64,000 nt of DNA, from the NCBI GenBank assembly GCA_964211495.1, contig CAXORL010000005.1:83321-147320 (forward strand), in the 5' to 3' direction. The first letter of the stretch is position 1. The number at the start of each line of letters is the position of its first letter. The position numbers were made by a program, and so were the translations under genes. Positions 37,183 to 48,548 of the stretch are shown here, piece after piece. The notes beneath the pieces were generated by a model that was given only the letters and a program-made list of their open reading frames with translations, was not told where the DNA came from and did no database searches. The DNA comes from Faucicola osloensis_B (GTDB lineage: Bacteria; Pseudomonadota; Gammaproteobacteria; Pseudomonadales; Moraxellaceae).

Positions 37183-38490
37183 TTAATTATAAACCGCTCT
37201 CACCACTTCCCCAATCGTGGCAATCCCTTTTTTCAAGGTATCATCATCTTGGGCGATGCTTAAGCGGATACACTCATGGGCATGCCTAAAATTTTCGGTA
37301 TCCACGCCAACAAAGAAATGCTCGCTAGGGATAATCAACGTGCCTTTAGCTTTTAATCGCTCATACAATTCCACCGTGGTTATCGGTAAATCTTTAAACC
37401 ATACCCACAGGAAAATCGCGCCTTCAGGCTTGTGGATTTTCATCGCACCCTTTGGCAAGTCGCCCAACTCTTGTTTTAGCAGCTGCACAGCTAATTTGGC
37501 TTGTCCTTGGTAAAACGGACGAATATGATTGTCTGACAAATCTTTTAGCCGGTCATCTTGTAGCAGTGGCGTAGCAATCGCCGCACCAAAACGGGTCGGC
37601 GCTAGATTGACAATGGCGTTTAGGCTGCTAATCGCTTTGACCACCTGCGGATTGGCGACCACAATCCCTGTACGCACCCCAGGCAAACCGATTTTTGATA
37701 GGCTAAAGCACAAAATAATTTGCTCATTCCAATTGAGCGTGGCTTGGCTATAGATGATATTGGGAAAGGGCATCCCATACGCATTATCGATAATCAGTGG
37801 GATATCAAAGCGCTTGGCAATCGCTTCAAGGCGTGCCATTTCGTCATCGGTCAGCACGTTGCCTGTTGGGTTGGTGGGGCGGGAACAGCAAATTGCCCCG
37901 ATTTCGCCGTTGTGCAATTCAGCCAAATTTTCTAGTGTGTCAAAATCGACTCGGTATTTAAAAAAGCCGTCTTCACCTTGATGTTGCACAAAGTCAATGC
38001 TGGGTGGCACTGCGATAAAATGCTGCCCATCCACATGGGCATCGGCATAACCCACGTATTCTGGAGCAAGTGGTAATAGAATTTTTTTATCAATGCTGCC
38101 TTGTGCTTGATCGTCGAACTGCCCACCAAACAAGTTAAATAAATAAAAAAATGCATTTTGTGAGCCATTGGTCAGGGCGATATTATCTGTGGTAAGTCCC
38201 CAATTATAATGGCGATTAAAAAAATCTACCAATGCTGCAATAAACTTGGCATCGCCCTGCGGCGTTGAGTAGTTTCCGATATTTTCGATGGCCATTGAGC
38301 CCATATCACCTTCAGCTAGGGTTTTAAACACCGACCAATAGGTTTGGTTAACTGTATCAATCCGTGCTGGATTGCCACCGCCAAGCATATTAATCGGTTG
38401 CTCGCTGTTAAGCGCGTTGCCCAAATCATCCATTAACTGCAAAATACCGCTGTTTTTGGTAAACTTTTCACCAAATTTTGAAAACTGCAT
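37183..38490 (-). CDS. avtA: Valine-pyruvate aminotransferase
   Basis: A 435-residue PLP-dependent aminotransferase of fold type I linking valine/alanine and pyruvate metabolism. The PLP-lysine is in CFSLSKIGLPGVRTG, with SRPTNPTGNVLTD and NAYGMPFPN also conserved. It matches AvtA over its full length. It is convergent with the GHKL gene. Confidence 0.93.
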   Translation of the reverse strand: MQFSKFGEKFTKNSGILQLMDDLGNALNSEQPINMLGGGNPARIDTVNQTYWSVFKTLAEGDMGSMAIENIGNYSTPQGDAKFIAALVDFFNRHYNWGLTTDNIALTNGSQNAFFYLFNLFGGQFDDQAQGSIDKKILLPLAPEYVGYADAHVDGQHFIAVPPSIDFVQHQGEDGFFKYRVDFDTLENLAELHNGEIGAICCSRPTNPTGNVLTDDEMARLEAIAKRFDIPLIIDNAYGMPFPNIIYSQATLNWNEQIILCFSLSKIGLPGVRTGIVVANPQVVKAISSLNAIVNLAPTRFGAAIATPLLQDDRLKDLSDNHIRPFYQGQAKLAVQLLKQELGDLPKGAMKIHKPEGAIFLWVWFKDLPITTVELYERLKAKGTLIIPSEHFFVGVDTENFRHAHECIRLSIAQDDDTLKKGIATIGEVVRAVYN

Positions 38491-38594
38491 GATTGCCCCT
38501 TTAATTTTGCCAAGCTATCTGCGTATTATAACAGGATGCCAGTGCCGTTGCCCGTTTTGACTCACCTGTACCCCCACCATCAGGATACCCCATC

Positions 38595-39971
38595 ATGAAA
38601 CCGCATTTACCCAAACTCAAAGGCTATAGCCACACTTGGCAAACCACCTTGATGGTGATGTTGATGGTATTGGTGAGCGTGGCGTTGTCACTGTGGTTTT
38701 TTTGGCGCAGTCTGTATTTACCAGAGCTACAAAACCATGCGACTTATCTTGCCAATCAGCTGTTGATGATTGATAAAGCGGATAAAGATTTTAAAAACAA
38801 TCCCGAGCTTAAAAATTGGATTATTGACGCCTCACATATTAATGTGATTACTGACCCACAACAGATACCTTCTTTTCAAGAAAAAACCTTGGTGGATTAC
38901 TTTACCCAGCGGATGGCAACACAGATGGAAACCGTGATGCAGCGTCCTGTATCGGTCAATTTTAAATTCAAACCCGTGCCGATTTTGTATATTCAAGACA
39001 GCGCGCATCCGGATGTTTGGCTGCAAGAGCCCGTCAAGTTTTATGCCAAATATAGCCCAACGTCGATTTATTTTTTCTTATTGGGGATTCCGTTTGCCAC
39101 GTTGCTGACCATTTTGTTTTTGGTAAGACAGTTAAATCGCCCGCTCAAACGCCTACAAAAAGTGGCAATTGATTACATCACCCTTGGACATGCCAACAAT
39201 TTGGCGACTAATGAAGGCTCAACGGAGATTCGTCAGGTGAATTTGGCATTTAACCGACTGTTTCATAACCTGATCCAAACCCAAAAAGAACGCAATATTA
39301 TGCTAGCAGGTATTTCCCATGATTTGCGCACGCCACTGACGCGGATGCGACTCACGGCTGAGATGCTACCCGATGAGTTTTTGCGGGAAGGGCTAGTATA
39401 TGACATTGAGGACATGGACGCGATTTTGGAGCAGTTTATTTCATTTATGAAAGATGGCTCAGATGAAGCAGTGCGATTGACTAACCTGCGCCCAATCATT
39501 AACGAGATTGTTGTGCAGTTTGCGCCCACCCCATTTATTATCGATATCCAAGACGATCTGCCCAGTGTGCCATTGCGACCTTTATCCATTAAGCGTCTCA
39601 TCGTTAATTTGGTCAATAATGCTTGTCGCTATGGTCAGCCGCCCATTCATATTGAAATTAGCATTGATGATGATCTACAACCTAATGAGCAAATAGTCAC
39701 CGATGAAACACTAACGCCAGAGATAACCTATAGACAAAAATATTTAACCATCAAAGTTAGCGATGAAGGCCAAGGCGTTGCCGAAGATCAGCTTGAGCGG
39801 ATTATGCAGCCATTTGAGCGGGGCGAAACGGCACGTACCACGCAAGGAAGTGGACTTGGTCTTGCGATTGTAAGCCGCATTACTCACCTGCACAATGGTA
39901 GCGTCATCGCTCGTAATCAGCCCAATGGCAGCGGTTTAGAAGTGGTGGTGAATATTCCGATTATAGAATAA
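38595..39971 (+). CDS. EnvZ-type sensor histidine kinase
   Basis: A 458-residue membrane sensor. TM1 lies at about 16-38, a periplasmic loop follows, and TM2 is at about 157-179. HAMP (PLKRLQKVAIDYITLG) and the phospho-acceptor His242 in SHDLRTPLTRMR come next, with a C-terminal ATPase (VNNACRYG; DEGQGV; GSGLGLAIV). This is EnvZ-like in sequence and order, but no OmpR-type regulator is adjacent: upstream is divergent avtA and downstream is a 3'-to-3' small gene. Its partner must be elsewhere, or it cross-talks. Confidence 0.88.
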   Translation: MKPHLPKLKGYSHTWQTTLMVMLMVLVSVALSLWFFWRSLYLPELQNHATYLANQLLMIDKADKDFKNNPELKNWIIDASHINVITDPQQIPSFQEKTLVDYFTQRMATQMETVMQRPVSVNFKFKPVPILYIQDSAHPDVWLQEPVKFYAKYSPTSIYFFLLGIPFATLLTILFLVRQLNRPLKRLQKVAIDYITLGHANNLATNEGSTEIRQVNLAFNRLFHNLIQTQKERNIMLAGISHDLRTPLTRMRLTAEMLPDEFLREGLVYDIEDMDAILEQFISFMKDGSDEAVRLTNLRPIINEIVVQFAPTPFIIDIQDDLPSVPLRPLSIKRLIVNLVNNACRYGQPPIHIEISIDDDLQPNEQIVTDETLTPEITYRQKYLTIKVSDEGQGVAEDQLERIMQPFERGETARTTQGSGLGLAIVSRITHLHNGSVIARNQPNGSGLEVVVNIPIIE

Positions 39972-40028
39972 AGATGACAGAAGCGTAAATTGGTTGCTTA
40001 ATAGGTTAGGCTAACCATGATTCTTGGG

Positions 40029-40073
40029 TAGCTTTGGTTTTGATAGCTTTGGTTTTGATAGCTTCGGTTCGGG
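40029..40073. repeat. 15-bp tandem repeat, three copies
   Basis: TAGCTTTGGTTTTGA occurs twice exactly at 40029 and 40044, then a diverged copy at 40059, between convergent gene ends. Confidence 0.75.
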
Positions 40074-40082
40074 TAGCCATTT

Positions 40083-40262
40083 TTACTTTTTAGTACCAAT
40101 CATGGGGGGTAATTCACTTGACACATTGGTGGCTGTGACAGGGTGAACCAATGCTGCACGCGCCTGTGAGACTGACTGGCTTTCAGTAGGCTTGCGCAAA
40201 AAACTGTAATAACCAAAAACAGCCATGTTGAGTACCACCAAGGCTAAAAATAGATAACGCAT
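40083..40262 (-). CDS. Small single-pass membrane protein
   Basis: A 59-residue protein with one hydrophobic segment (MRYLFLALVVLNMAVFGYYS) at the N terminus and a polar Ser/Pro/Thr tail. The start is supported by GAGGATGG six bases before the ATG. It lies between two kinase genes on the minus strand, upstream end facing away from bfmS. The family is unknown; it may be a membrane-anchored regulator. Confidence 0.65.
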   Translation of the reverse strand: MRYLFLALVVLNMAVFGYYSFLRKPTESQSVSQARAALVHPVTATNVSSELPPMIGTKK

Positions 40263-40389
40263 GCCATCCTCGCTTGTGATGATTTCGCTCATCGGTTAAT
40301 TGATATGCGCAAATTTTGCTAAACCATTGCATAACTCACTAAAATTTAGCCCAGTCTGAGCAAATTTGCAAGCATCACTGGTAACGAGC

Positions 40390-42084
40390 TTATGACCCTT
40401 GCTCATCCGTGTATTTTTTCTCGCTACTTTTTTGGGTAATTTCATCCGCTTCAATACTTGAAGCTAGCTGGCTTTTCGGCCACTTCATGATAAATCGCGC
40501 CCCACCCAAGGTCGGGCTTTCATCCACTGACATGCGGCCGTTAAACCAAAACGCAATTCGAGACACGATTGATAAGCCAAGACCATAACCACCCGAGGCA
40601 CGGGTACGACTATCATCGAGACGCGCAAATGGGATAAAGACTTTTTCACGGTCTTTTTCTGGAATACCCTGTCCATCATCTTCCACACTGATAAAGGCTT
40701 CATTTTTTTCTAAGCCTGCTGAAATGATAATGGTGCTTTCGGCATAACGAGTGGCATTACCTGCCAAGTTTTGCAACACACGGTGTAAATAGCGTCTATC
40801 GGCCTGTGCAAACGCACCTTTTTGCATGTTGCCTACTTTGACGGTGACAGGTTTACCAAGCGCATTGGTCTCGCGGACAATCTGCGAAACGAGCTCTTGC
40901 AAATCGACATCTTCCCAGTCCATTTTGGGCGAGCCTTCTTCAAGCTTGGCATAGGTCAAAATTTCATCAATCAAGCCATTGAGCGATTCGATATCCTGGT
41001 CGATATAATCACGCTGACTCATGCGATCTTCATAATCATCCGTATCAGCCAGCATATCCACTGCAAAGCGAATACGTGCTACTGGGGTACGCAGCTCATG
41101 AGATACAGCACGGGTCAACTCACGCTGGGATTCAATTAAACGGCGAATGTGCTCAGTCATACTATTAAAGGTTGCGGCTAGATGGGCAATTTCATCTTCT
41201 CCCACGACTTTTACTTTGGTATTAAGCTTACCTTCGCGCACTTTGGTGATACCGCTTTGAATCAGCTGTAGTTTACGCTCTAATGGGAAAATCAGCGCAT
41301 AGACACCTAGACTAATCAAGAACATACTTATGAGCGTGATACTAATAATCAGATTAAGCGGAAACCAGTTAAATAGCGGAATGGGTCCCAAATCCACCAC
41401 GGTATCTTGGATTTCAGTCGGTGCTAATACCCGAATCGATGAATTCTCTACACTGGTATTGTCACGGAACATAATCACGATATCTTTGCGATACAGGCGC
41501 GCTTTTTGGTCGGTATCAAGTTGTAGTTTATTAATGGATTGTAAGGTGAGCTTAAAAGGGAAAAATGTTTGAATTTGTTGCAAGCGTTGCTGTTTTTCTG
41601 CCAAAGTACGATAGTAGGACAAATCATCGAGTAGCAACACGCCTACCCCTTTGATTTGTTGCTCACTGAGTTTATTAAAACTCACATGCAACACGTTGTT
41701 CTCGCCCGAGACTTTGTAATAAATCTCAGCCGTATTGTTATCGCTATTAAAACGTACTACGGCTTGTTGTTTATTAAGTCGATTGATTTCGCTGGTTCTA
41801 AAGTCCGCTTTTGAGATCGGTTCGATATTAAACTTGGTATCAAATAACGTACTGACATCAGAGAGCCAAAAATTACGCTCTTGGGCAGTGACTTGTCGCG
41901 ATAAGCCTGAATCAATGAGATAAAATGCCGCTGATGCCATATCCTCGCGATAAGTCTGTACCCGCTCTGCATTGATAGTGGTGATAAGCAGTTGCGCAAA
42001 AAATGCAACCAACAAACAGATAAATAACAGACCTGCATAAATTCGCAGAAAAATAGACTGGTTTAAGGAGGATAATAGCGGCAT
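40390..42084 (-). CDS. bfmS: BfmS-like sensor histidine kinase
   Basis: A 564-residue membrane sensor, partner of BfmR. TM1 lies at about 10-35, a large periplasmic domain spans 36-243, TM2 is at 244-266 and HAMP follows to about 320. His329 in SHELRTPVARIR is the phospho-acceptor, and the C-terminal ATPase has LAGNATRYA, DDGQGIP and GYGLGLSIV. In Acinetobacter BfmRS controls envelope, pili and biofilm functions; the same role here is inferred. A terminator-like hairpin separates it from bfmR. Confidence 0.9.
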   Translation of the reverse strand: MPLLSSLNQSIFLRIYAGLLFICLLVAFFAQLLITTINAERVQTYREDMASAAFYLIDSGLSRQVTAQERNFWLSDVSTLFDTKFNIEPISKADFRTSEINRLNKQQAVVRFNSDNNTAEIYYKVSGENNVLHVSFNKLSEQQIKGVGVLLLDDLSYYRTLAEKQQRLQQIQTFFPFKLTLQSINKLQLDTDQKARLYRKDIVIMFRDNTSVENSSIRVLAPTEIQDTVVDLGPIPLFNWFPLNLIISITLISMFLISLGVYALIFPLERKLQLIQSGITKVREGKLNTKVKVVGEDEIAHLAATFNSMTEHIRRLIESQRELTRAVSHELRTPVARIRFAVDMLADTDDYEDRMSQRDYIDQDIESLNGLIDEILTYAKLEEGSPKMDWEDVDLQELVSQIVRETNALGKPVTVKVGNMQKGAFAQADRRYLHRVLQNLAGNATRYAESTIIISAGLEKNEAFISVEDDGQGIPEKDREKVFIPFARLDDSRTRASGGYGLGLSIVSRIAFWFNGRMSVDESPTLGGARFIMKWPKSQLASSIEADEITQKSSEKKYTDEQGS

Positions 42085-42235
42085 AAAAATCTAGGGTTAA
42101 GGTCAATAGATAATAGCCGTATTATTACCTAGCAAAATTAATATTACAATGTAAAATTCATGAAGCGACTGTCTAGTAACGTAGTAAATTGTTGTCCAAA
42201 ACCTTTCAATTGCTAGCTAGCAAAATACACAGCGA

Positions 42236-42267
42236 CAAAAAAAGCCAGCTTGATGCTGACTTTTTTA
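42236..42267 (-). terminator. Terminator between bfmR and bfmS
   Basis: On the minus strand: AGTCAGC, short loop, GCTGGCT (one G-T wobble), then a long T-run, 27 bases after the bfmR stop. Confidence 0.8.
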
Positions 42268-42293
42268 TCGATACGGTGTTTATCAATACTATG

Positions 42294-43001
42294 TTAGTTT
42301 TCTTTGACAAACAGATAACCTTTACTGCGAACGGTTTTGATACGTTTTGGGTTTTCAGGATCATCACCAATTTTTGGACGGATGCGAGAAATACGTACAT
42401 CAATCGAGCGGTCTTGACCATCATACTCGATACCACGCAGACGTTCAAAAATATCTTCACGCGATAAGATACGCCCCGCATTGGATGCCAACAACCACAA
42501 CAAATCATATTCCGCACTGGTAAAGTCAACAAGCTCATCGTTCAAAGTCACCGAACGACCGCCGTTATCAATAACCAAATCGCCAAATTCAAGACGCTGC
42601 GGCACTTCATCGGTTGGCGCGGTATCAGATCGGCGCAATAGCGCACGAATACGCGCTAATAACACACGCGGTTGTACCGGTTTTGCCACGTAGTCGTCCG
42701 CACCCATTTCTAGACCTAACACTTGGTCCATATCTTCGGTACGCGCGGTTAGCATTAAGATAGGGTTATGAAAATGAGGACGTACTTCACGGCATACCGT
42801 CAAACCATCACTACCTGGCAGCATCACATCAAGCACCACCATGTCAGGCTGCTCAGCGACAATACGACGAATGGCACGGTTACCGTCAGTTTCAATTGCC
42901 ACATCTAGACCATTTTTACGCAAATAATCTTGGGTCAAGGTTGCAAGACGCTCATCATCCTCTACAATCAATACGCGGGGTATCAACTCTTCTTCTGACA
43001 T
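42294..43001 (-). CDS. bfmR: BfmR-like OmpR-family response regulator
   Basis: A 235-residue DNA-binding regulator. The receiver domain has acidic residues EDD (14-16) and phospho-acceptor Asp58 in VVLDVMLPG, with Lys in VAKPVQP. The C-terminal winged helix carries DVRISRIRPKIG and RSKGYLF. The receiver reads much like Acinetobacter BfmR (RRIVAEQPDMVVLDVMLPG). The start at 43001 follows GGAGGAAATT; the upstream TTG at 43013 overlaps that ribosome site. Confidence 0.93.
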   Translation of the reverse strand: MSEEELIPRVLIVEDDERLATLTQDYLRKNGLDVAIETDGNRAIRRIVAEQPDMVVLDVMLPGSDGLTVCREVRPHFHNPILMLTARTEDMDQVLGLEMGADDYVAKPVQPRVLLARIRALLRRSDTAPTDEVPQRLEFGDLVIDNGGRSVTLNDELVDFTSAEYDLLWLLASNAGRILSREDIFERLRGIEYDGQDRSIDVRISRIRPKIGDDPENPKRIKTVRSKGYLFVKEN

Positions 43002-43384
43002 AATTTCCTCCAAAAAATTTTATACATACTCTTAATACTTATATCAGAATATATCTTTATTTATCTATCAGCAATAGGTAATGAAAGTTTACGCATTACC
43101 TGTACTACTACAATATAATTGAATTAATTTAGCGAAAAAATAGCCAATTTAATATTGTTAAAACGTAACTAAACATAAAAAAAGTATAAATACCACATAT
43201 AACAAGATAGAAAAGCATACCATATAAGGTTGTCTGTTTGGTAACGGATAAAAATTTTTTGCTAACCTTGGTTTAAAAGATAATTAGCACATTTTTAATC
43301 ACTTTTCTTAAGTACTTATATCTTTAAGCACCCATAAAAAAACAGTGGTCATAGCCACTGTCTTTAAACACATCCCTACCAAAA
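43002..43384. other. Intergenic region between bfmR and atpC
   Basis: About 380 very AT-rich bases between atpC's stop and bfmR's start, both on the minus strand. It holds the atpC terminator at its left end and presumably the bfmR promoter. No repeat or RNA gene was recognised. Confidence 0.45.
43335..43365 (-). terminator. Terminator of the atp operon
   Basis: On the minus strand: ACAGTGG, loop CTATGA, CCACTGT, then a T-run, shortly beyond the atpC stop. Confidence 0.92.
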
Positions 43385-43801
43385 TTAGGCACGGTTTTTG
43401 AATTTTTGCAAGGTTTGCAATTGTGCCAAAGATTCTGCCAATGCTGCCAATGCCGCAGAGGTATCGATATCAGCTTTTTGATTTTGCAAGGTTTGTTCTG
43501 CATGACGACGTGCTTCCAAAATTTTGGCTTCATCTAAGTCATTCGCACGTACTGCCGTATCTGCCAATACCGTCACTAAATGAGGTTGTACTTCTAAAAC
43601 GCCACCTGATACATACACCATTTCATCATTGCCATTGCTGGTTTTGATCTGCATGGTACCTGGTTTTAATAGCGTAATAAAAGGAATATGTCCTGGCAAA
43701 ATACCGACTTCACCTTCTACACCAGTAGCAATTAACATACTAATCTCACCAGAGTAGATAGTTTCTTTCGCACTGACGACATTACATTGTAAAGTTGCCA
43801 C
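43385..43801 (-). CDS. atpC: ATP synthase F1 epsilon subunit
   Basis: A 138-residue central-stalk subunit that also inhibits ATP hydrolysis. The N-terminal beta sandwich (GEVGILPGHIPFITLLKPG) and C-terminal helical pair are present. It is the last gene of the atp cluster, followed by the operon terminator. Confidence 0.97.
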   Translation of the reverse strand: MATLQCNVVSAKETIYSGEISMLIATGVEGEVGILPGHIPFITLLKPGTMQIKTSNGNDEMVYVSGGVLEVQPHLVTVLADTAVRANDLDEAKILEARRHAEQTLQNQKADIDTSAALAALAESLAQLQTLQKFKNRA

Positions 43802-43882
43802 AGTTCTCTCCTATGGTATTGCAAAATTAGGTTGATAAAACCCTGCTAATATAGTCTAAATTAACAGGGTTTGATTGAGAAA

Positions 43883-45283
43883 TTAGCCGCGTAGTTTTTC
43901 TGCTGCAGCAACCACTTCTTCAATACCACCTTTCATGTAAAATGCTTGTTCTGGCAAGTCATCATACTCACCATTTAAGATTGCTTTAAAGCTTTGAATG
44001 GTTTCACGGATTGGTACGTATTTCCCTGGTGAGCCAGTGAATACCTCTGCAACGTGGAAAGGTTGTGACAAGAAACGTTGGATTTTACGTGCACGGTACA
44101 CTACTAATTTATCATCTTCTGATAATTCGTCCATACCCAAAATCGCAATAATGTCTTTCAACTCTTTAAAGCGTTGTAATACTTCTTGAACGCCACGAGC
44201 AACAGCATAGTGCTCTTCACCAATGACCAACGGATCTAACTGACGTGACGTTGAGTCTAGTGGGTCAACCGCTGGGTAAATACCTTGTGAGGCAATATCA
44301 CGGCTCAATACCACTGTTGCGTCTAAGTGAGCAAAGGTCGTCGCAGGCGATGGGTCAGTCAAGTCATCGGCAGGAACATATACCGCTTGTACAGAAGTAA
44401 TAGAACCTGATTGGGTTGAAGTAATACGTTCTTGTAGTACACCCATCTCTTCTGCAAGCGTTGGCTGATACCCTACCGCAGATGGCATACGACCTAATAA
44501 TGCTGATACTTCAGTACCCGCTAGCGTGTAACGATAAATATTGTCAACGAACAATAATACGTCACGACCTTTACCGTTTTCATCTTTTTCGTCACGGAAG
44601 TATTCCGCCATGGTCAGACCTGTCAAGGCAACACGTAAACGGTTTCCTGGTGGCTCATTCATCTGACCATATACCATCGCAACTTTATCAAGTACGTTTG
44701 AGTCTTTCATCTCGTGGTAGAAGTCATTACCTTCACGAGTACGCTCACCTACACCAGCAAATACCGATAAACCTGAGTGTGCTTTTGCGATGTTATTGAT
44801 AAGTTCCATCATGTTAACGGTTTTACCAACACCCGCGCCACCGAACAGACCAACTTTACCACCTTTAGCAAATGGGCATAGTAAGTCAATTACTTTAATA
44901 CCGGTTTCTAAAAGTTCAGTAGAGTTTGATTGTTCGTCGTAGCTTGGCGCTTCACGGTGAATCGCCCAAGTGTTGCTATGCTCTACCGGACCTGCTTCGT
45001 CGATTGGGCGTCCTAAAACGTCCATGATACGACCTAGGGTACCTTTACCCACAGGTACAGAGATTGGTGCGCCAGTATTGCTAACTGGTAGACCACGTTT
45101 TAGACCTTCAGTAGAACCCATGGCAATAGTACGTACGATACCATCACCCAATTGTTGTTGTACTTCTAATGTAGTTTCTGTGCCTTCAACTTTTAAGGCA
45201 TCATAAATTCTTGGTACGCTTTGACGGTCAAATTCAACGTCAATAACCGCGCCAATAATCTGTACAATACGACCGCTACTCAT
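43883..45283 (-). CDS. atpD: ATP synthase F1 beta subunit
   Basis: A 466-residue catalytic subunit of F1. The P-loop GGAGVGKT is at 148-155. The catalytic region (VFAGVGERTREGNDFYHEM) carries the general-base Glu, and DELSEDDKLVV is the DELSEED-type contact. It lies between atpG and atpC. Confidence 0.98.
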   Translation of the reverse strand: MSSGRIVQIIGAVIDVEFDRQSVPRIYDALKVEGTETTLEVQQQLGDGIVRTIAMGSTEGLKRGLPVSNTGAPISVPVGKGTLGRIMDVLGRPIDEAGPVEHSNTWAIHREAPSYDEQSNSTELLETGIKVIDLLCPFAKGGKVGLFGGAGVGKTVNMMELINNIAKAHSGLSVFAGVGERTREGNDFYHEMKDSNVLDKVAMVYGQMNEPPGNRLRVALTGLTMAEYFRDEKDENGKGRDVLLFVDNIYRYTLAGTEVSALLGRMPSAVGYQPTLAEEMGVLQERITSTQSGSITSVQAVYVPADDLTDPSPATTFAHLDATVVLSRDIASQGIYPAVDPLDSTSRQLDPLVIGEEHYAVARGVQEVLQRFKELKDIIAILGMDELSEDDKLVVYRARKIQRFLSQPFHVAEVFTGSPGKYVPIRETIQSFKAILNGEYDDLPEQAFYMKGGIEEVVAAAEKLRG

Positions 45284-45308
45284 TACGCTCTCCTTGAATG
45301 TAGGTCAA

Positions 45309-46187
45309 TTATGAAACAGCAGCAGCACCGCCAACGATTTCCGAAATTTCTCGGGTAATCGCCGCTTGACGCAGCTTGTTGTAAACCAATTGTAATTCGT
45401 TAATTAAGTTACCTGCGTTATCCGTTGCTGCTTTCATAGCAACCATACGTGCAGACTGTTCAGAAGCAATATTTTCTACCACACCTTGATAGACGATTGA
45501 TTCAACATAACGTCCCATCAAACCATCAAGCAGCTCTTTGGTAGTTGGCTCATAGATGTAATCCCAGCTGTGTTCACGATTTTCCATCGTTTCATCAACC
45601 AAAGACTCAGCCGCAATCGGTACTAAGCGTTGCACACTAGGATTTTGGGTCATGGCGTTAACGAATTCGTTATATACCATGTAAATCTCATCAATTTCGC
45701 CACGATTATACGCATCAAGCATTACTTGAACTGGCACACTAAGTTGCTCAAAGCTTGGATTGTCACCGTAGTGAGTTTCCGCAGCAATCACCGTACCGCC
45801 AAATGTTTTAAAGAAGCTCACGCCTTTTTGACCAATTACCGCAAAACGCGTTTCAACCGATTGGCTTTTTTGTTGTTTAACGTGCTGCATCAATTTTTTG
45901 AATAAGTTGATATTCAAACCACCTGCAAGACCACGGTCAGAACTGACTACAATATAGCCAACACGATTAACCGCACGAGGCACTAGATAAGGATGTTTGT
46001 AGTCTGGTGAAGCTTTAACTAGATGAGAAACCACTCGACGCATGCTATCAGCATAAGGACGACCTAGTTGCATACGTTCTTGGGCACGTCGCATCTTACT
46101 CGCTGCAACCATTTGCATGGCGCGAGTAATTTTCTGGGTACTTTTAATACTAGCAACTTTTGCTCGAATTTCTTTTAAACTTGCCAT
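45309..46187 (-). CDS. atpG: ATP synthase F1 gamma subunit
   Basis: A 292-residue rotor shaft subunit. The N-terminal helix starts KEIRAKVASIKSTQKITRAM and the C-terminal helix ends near NKLRQAAITREISEIVGGA, the standard coiled-coil halves that sit in the F1 core. The spacing to atpD is 25 bases. Confidence 0.97.
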   Translation of the reverse strand: MASLKEIRAKVASIKSTQKITRAMQMVAASKMRRAQERMQLGRPYADSMRRVVSHLVKASPDYKHPYLVPRAVNRVGYIVVSSDRGLAGGLNINLFKKLMQHVKQQKSQSVETRFAVIGQKGVSFFKTFGGTVIAAETHYGDNPSFEQLSVPVQVMLDAYNRGEIDEIYMVYNEFVNAMTQNPSVQRLVPIAAESLVDETMENREHSWDYIYEPTTKELLDGLMGRYVESIVYQGVVENIASEQSARMVAMKAATDNAGNLINELQLVYNKLRQAAITREISEIVGGAAAVS

Positions 46188-46328
46188 AAATAATCCATAC
46201 AGCCATGTTTAGTTTCAGTCCACGCCCATTGATGTAACATGGACGAAATTTGGAAAAATGAACAAAGTAATCATAACCCCTTTGTTCATTTGTTCTATGA
46301 CAATGCAGTTCTAAAATTTCACTGAATC

Positions 46329-47873
<1,545 letters not shown>

Positions 47874-47920
47874 TGCACTGTTCCTTAATTTTTACTGACT
47901 AGAATCAATTTTGTTGAAAT

Positions 47921-48523
47921 TTATGCCGTCAGCTGTGTTTTTAACTGTTTTAATTTGCCACGTACAGAGTCATCGATTACTTTGTCACCGACCTTAATCG
48001 TCACACCTGCAATTAGGGCAGGGTCTACATTGACATGTAGTACGACCTTCGCGCCTAGGGAGGCGGCTAGTCGGTGTTCAATGAGTTGCTCTTGCACTTG
48101 CGTTAATGGATATGCCGACGTGACATATGCATGAACTTCTTTTGCATCAGCGGCTTTTAATAAACCAAAACGCTCATTGATACTGGGTAATAATGCCAAA
48201 CGATCTTGCTCTGCAAGTTGCGTCAAAAAATTAACAAAAGCATTGGAATCTGCTTGTGCCCCACCCTCAATAGCGGTGCTTAAAGTTTTAAACACGGTAT
48301 TGCTATCTTCAGGTGAACTTTGGTTATAAAGGTCTTTTAAAGTAGCGACTTTAGCTTGTGCAGCAACTGCTGGATTATTGATATAATCGGCAAATGCTTT
48401 ATCACTAACGATGGCATTCATCACGTTTAAGTAATCTTGCCACTCATTGACAGCGTGATGCTCTTTAGCATAATCAAATGCTGCTTTTGCATAGGGTCTT
48501 GCTAAGGTTGATAAATCAGCCAT
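47921..48523 (-). CDS. atpH: ATP synthase F1 delta subunit
   Basis: A 200-residue peripheral-stalk subunit linking F1 to subunit b. Family blocks are STLARPYAKAAFDYA at the N terminus and GVTIKVGDKVIDDSVRGKL at the C terminus. Two ATGs are adjacent; the second (48523) is five bases from GAGG and is preferred. Confidence 0.96.
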   Translation of the reverse strand: MADLSTLARPYAKAAFDYAKEHHAVNEWQDYLNVMNAIVSDKAFADYINNPAVAAQAKVATLKDLYNQSSPEDSNTVFKTLSTAIEGGAQADSNAFVNFLTQLAEQDRLALLPSINERFGLLKAADAKEVHAYVTSAYPLTQVQEQLIEHRLAASLGAKVVLHVNVDPALIAGVTIKVGDKVIDDSVRGKLKQLKTQLTA

Positions 48524-48548
48524 CATATCCTCACTGTACGGTTGCTAC

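Noticed and set aside
43883..45283. Plus-strand frames inside the atp genes
   Set aside because: Shadow frames on the opposite strand of conserved ATP synthase genes, with no signals of their own.
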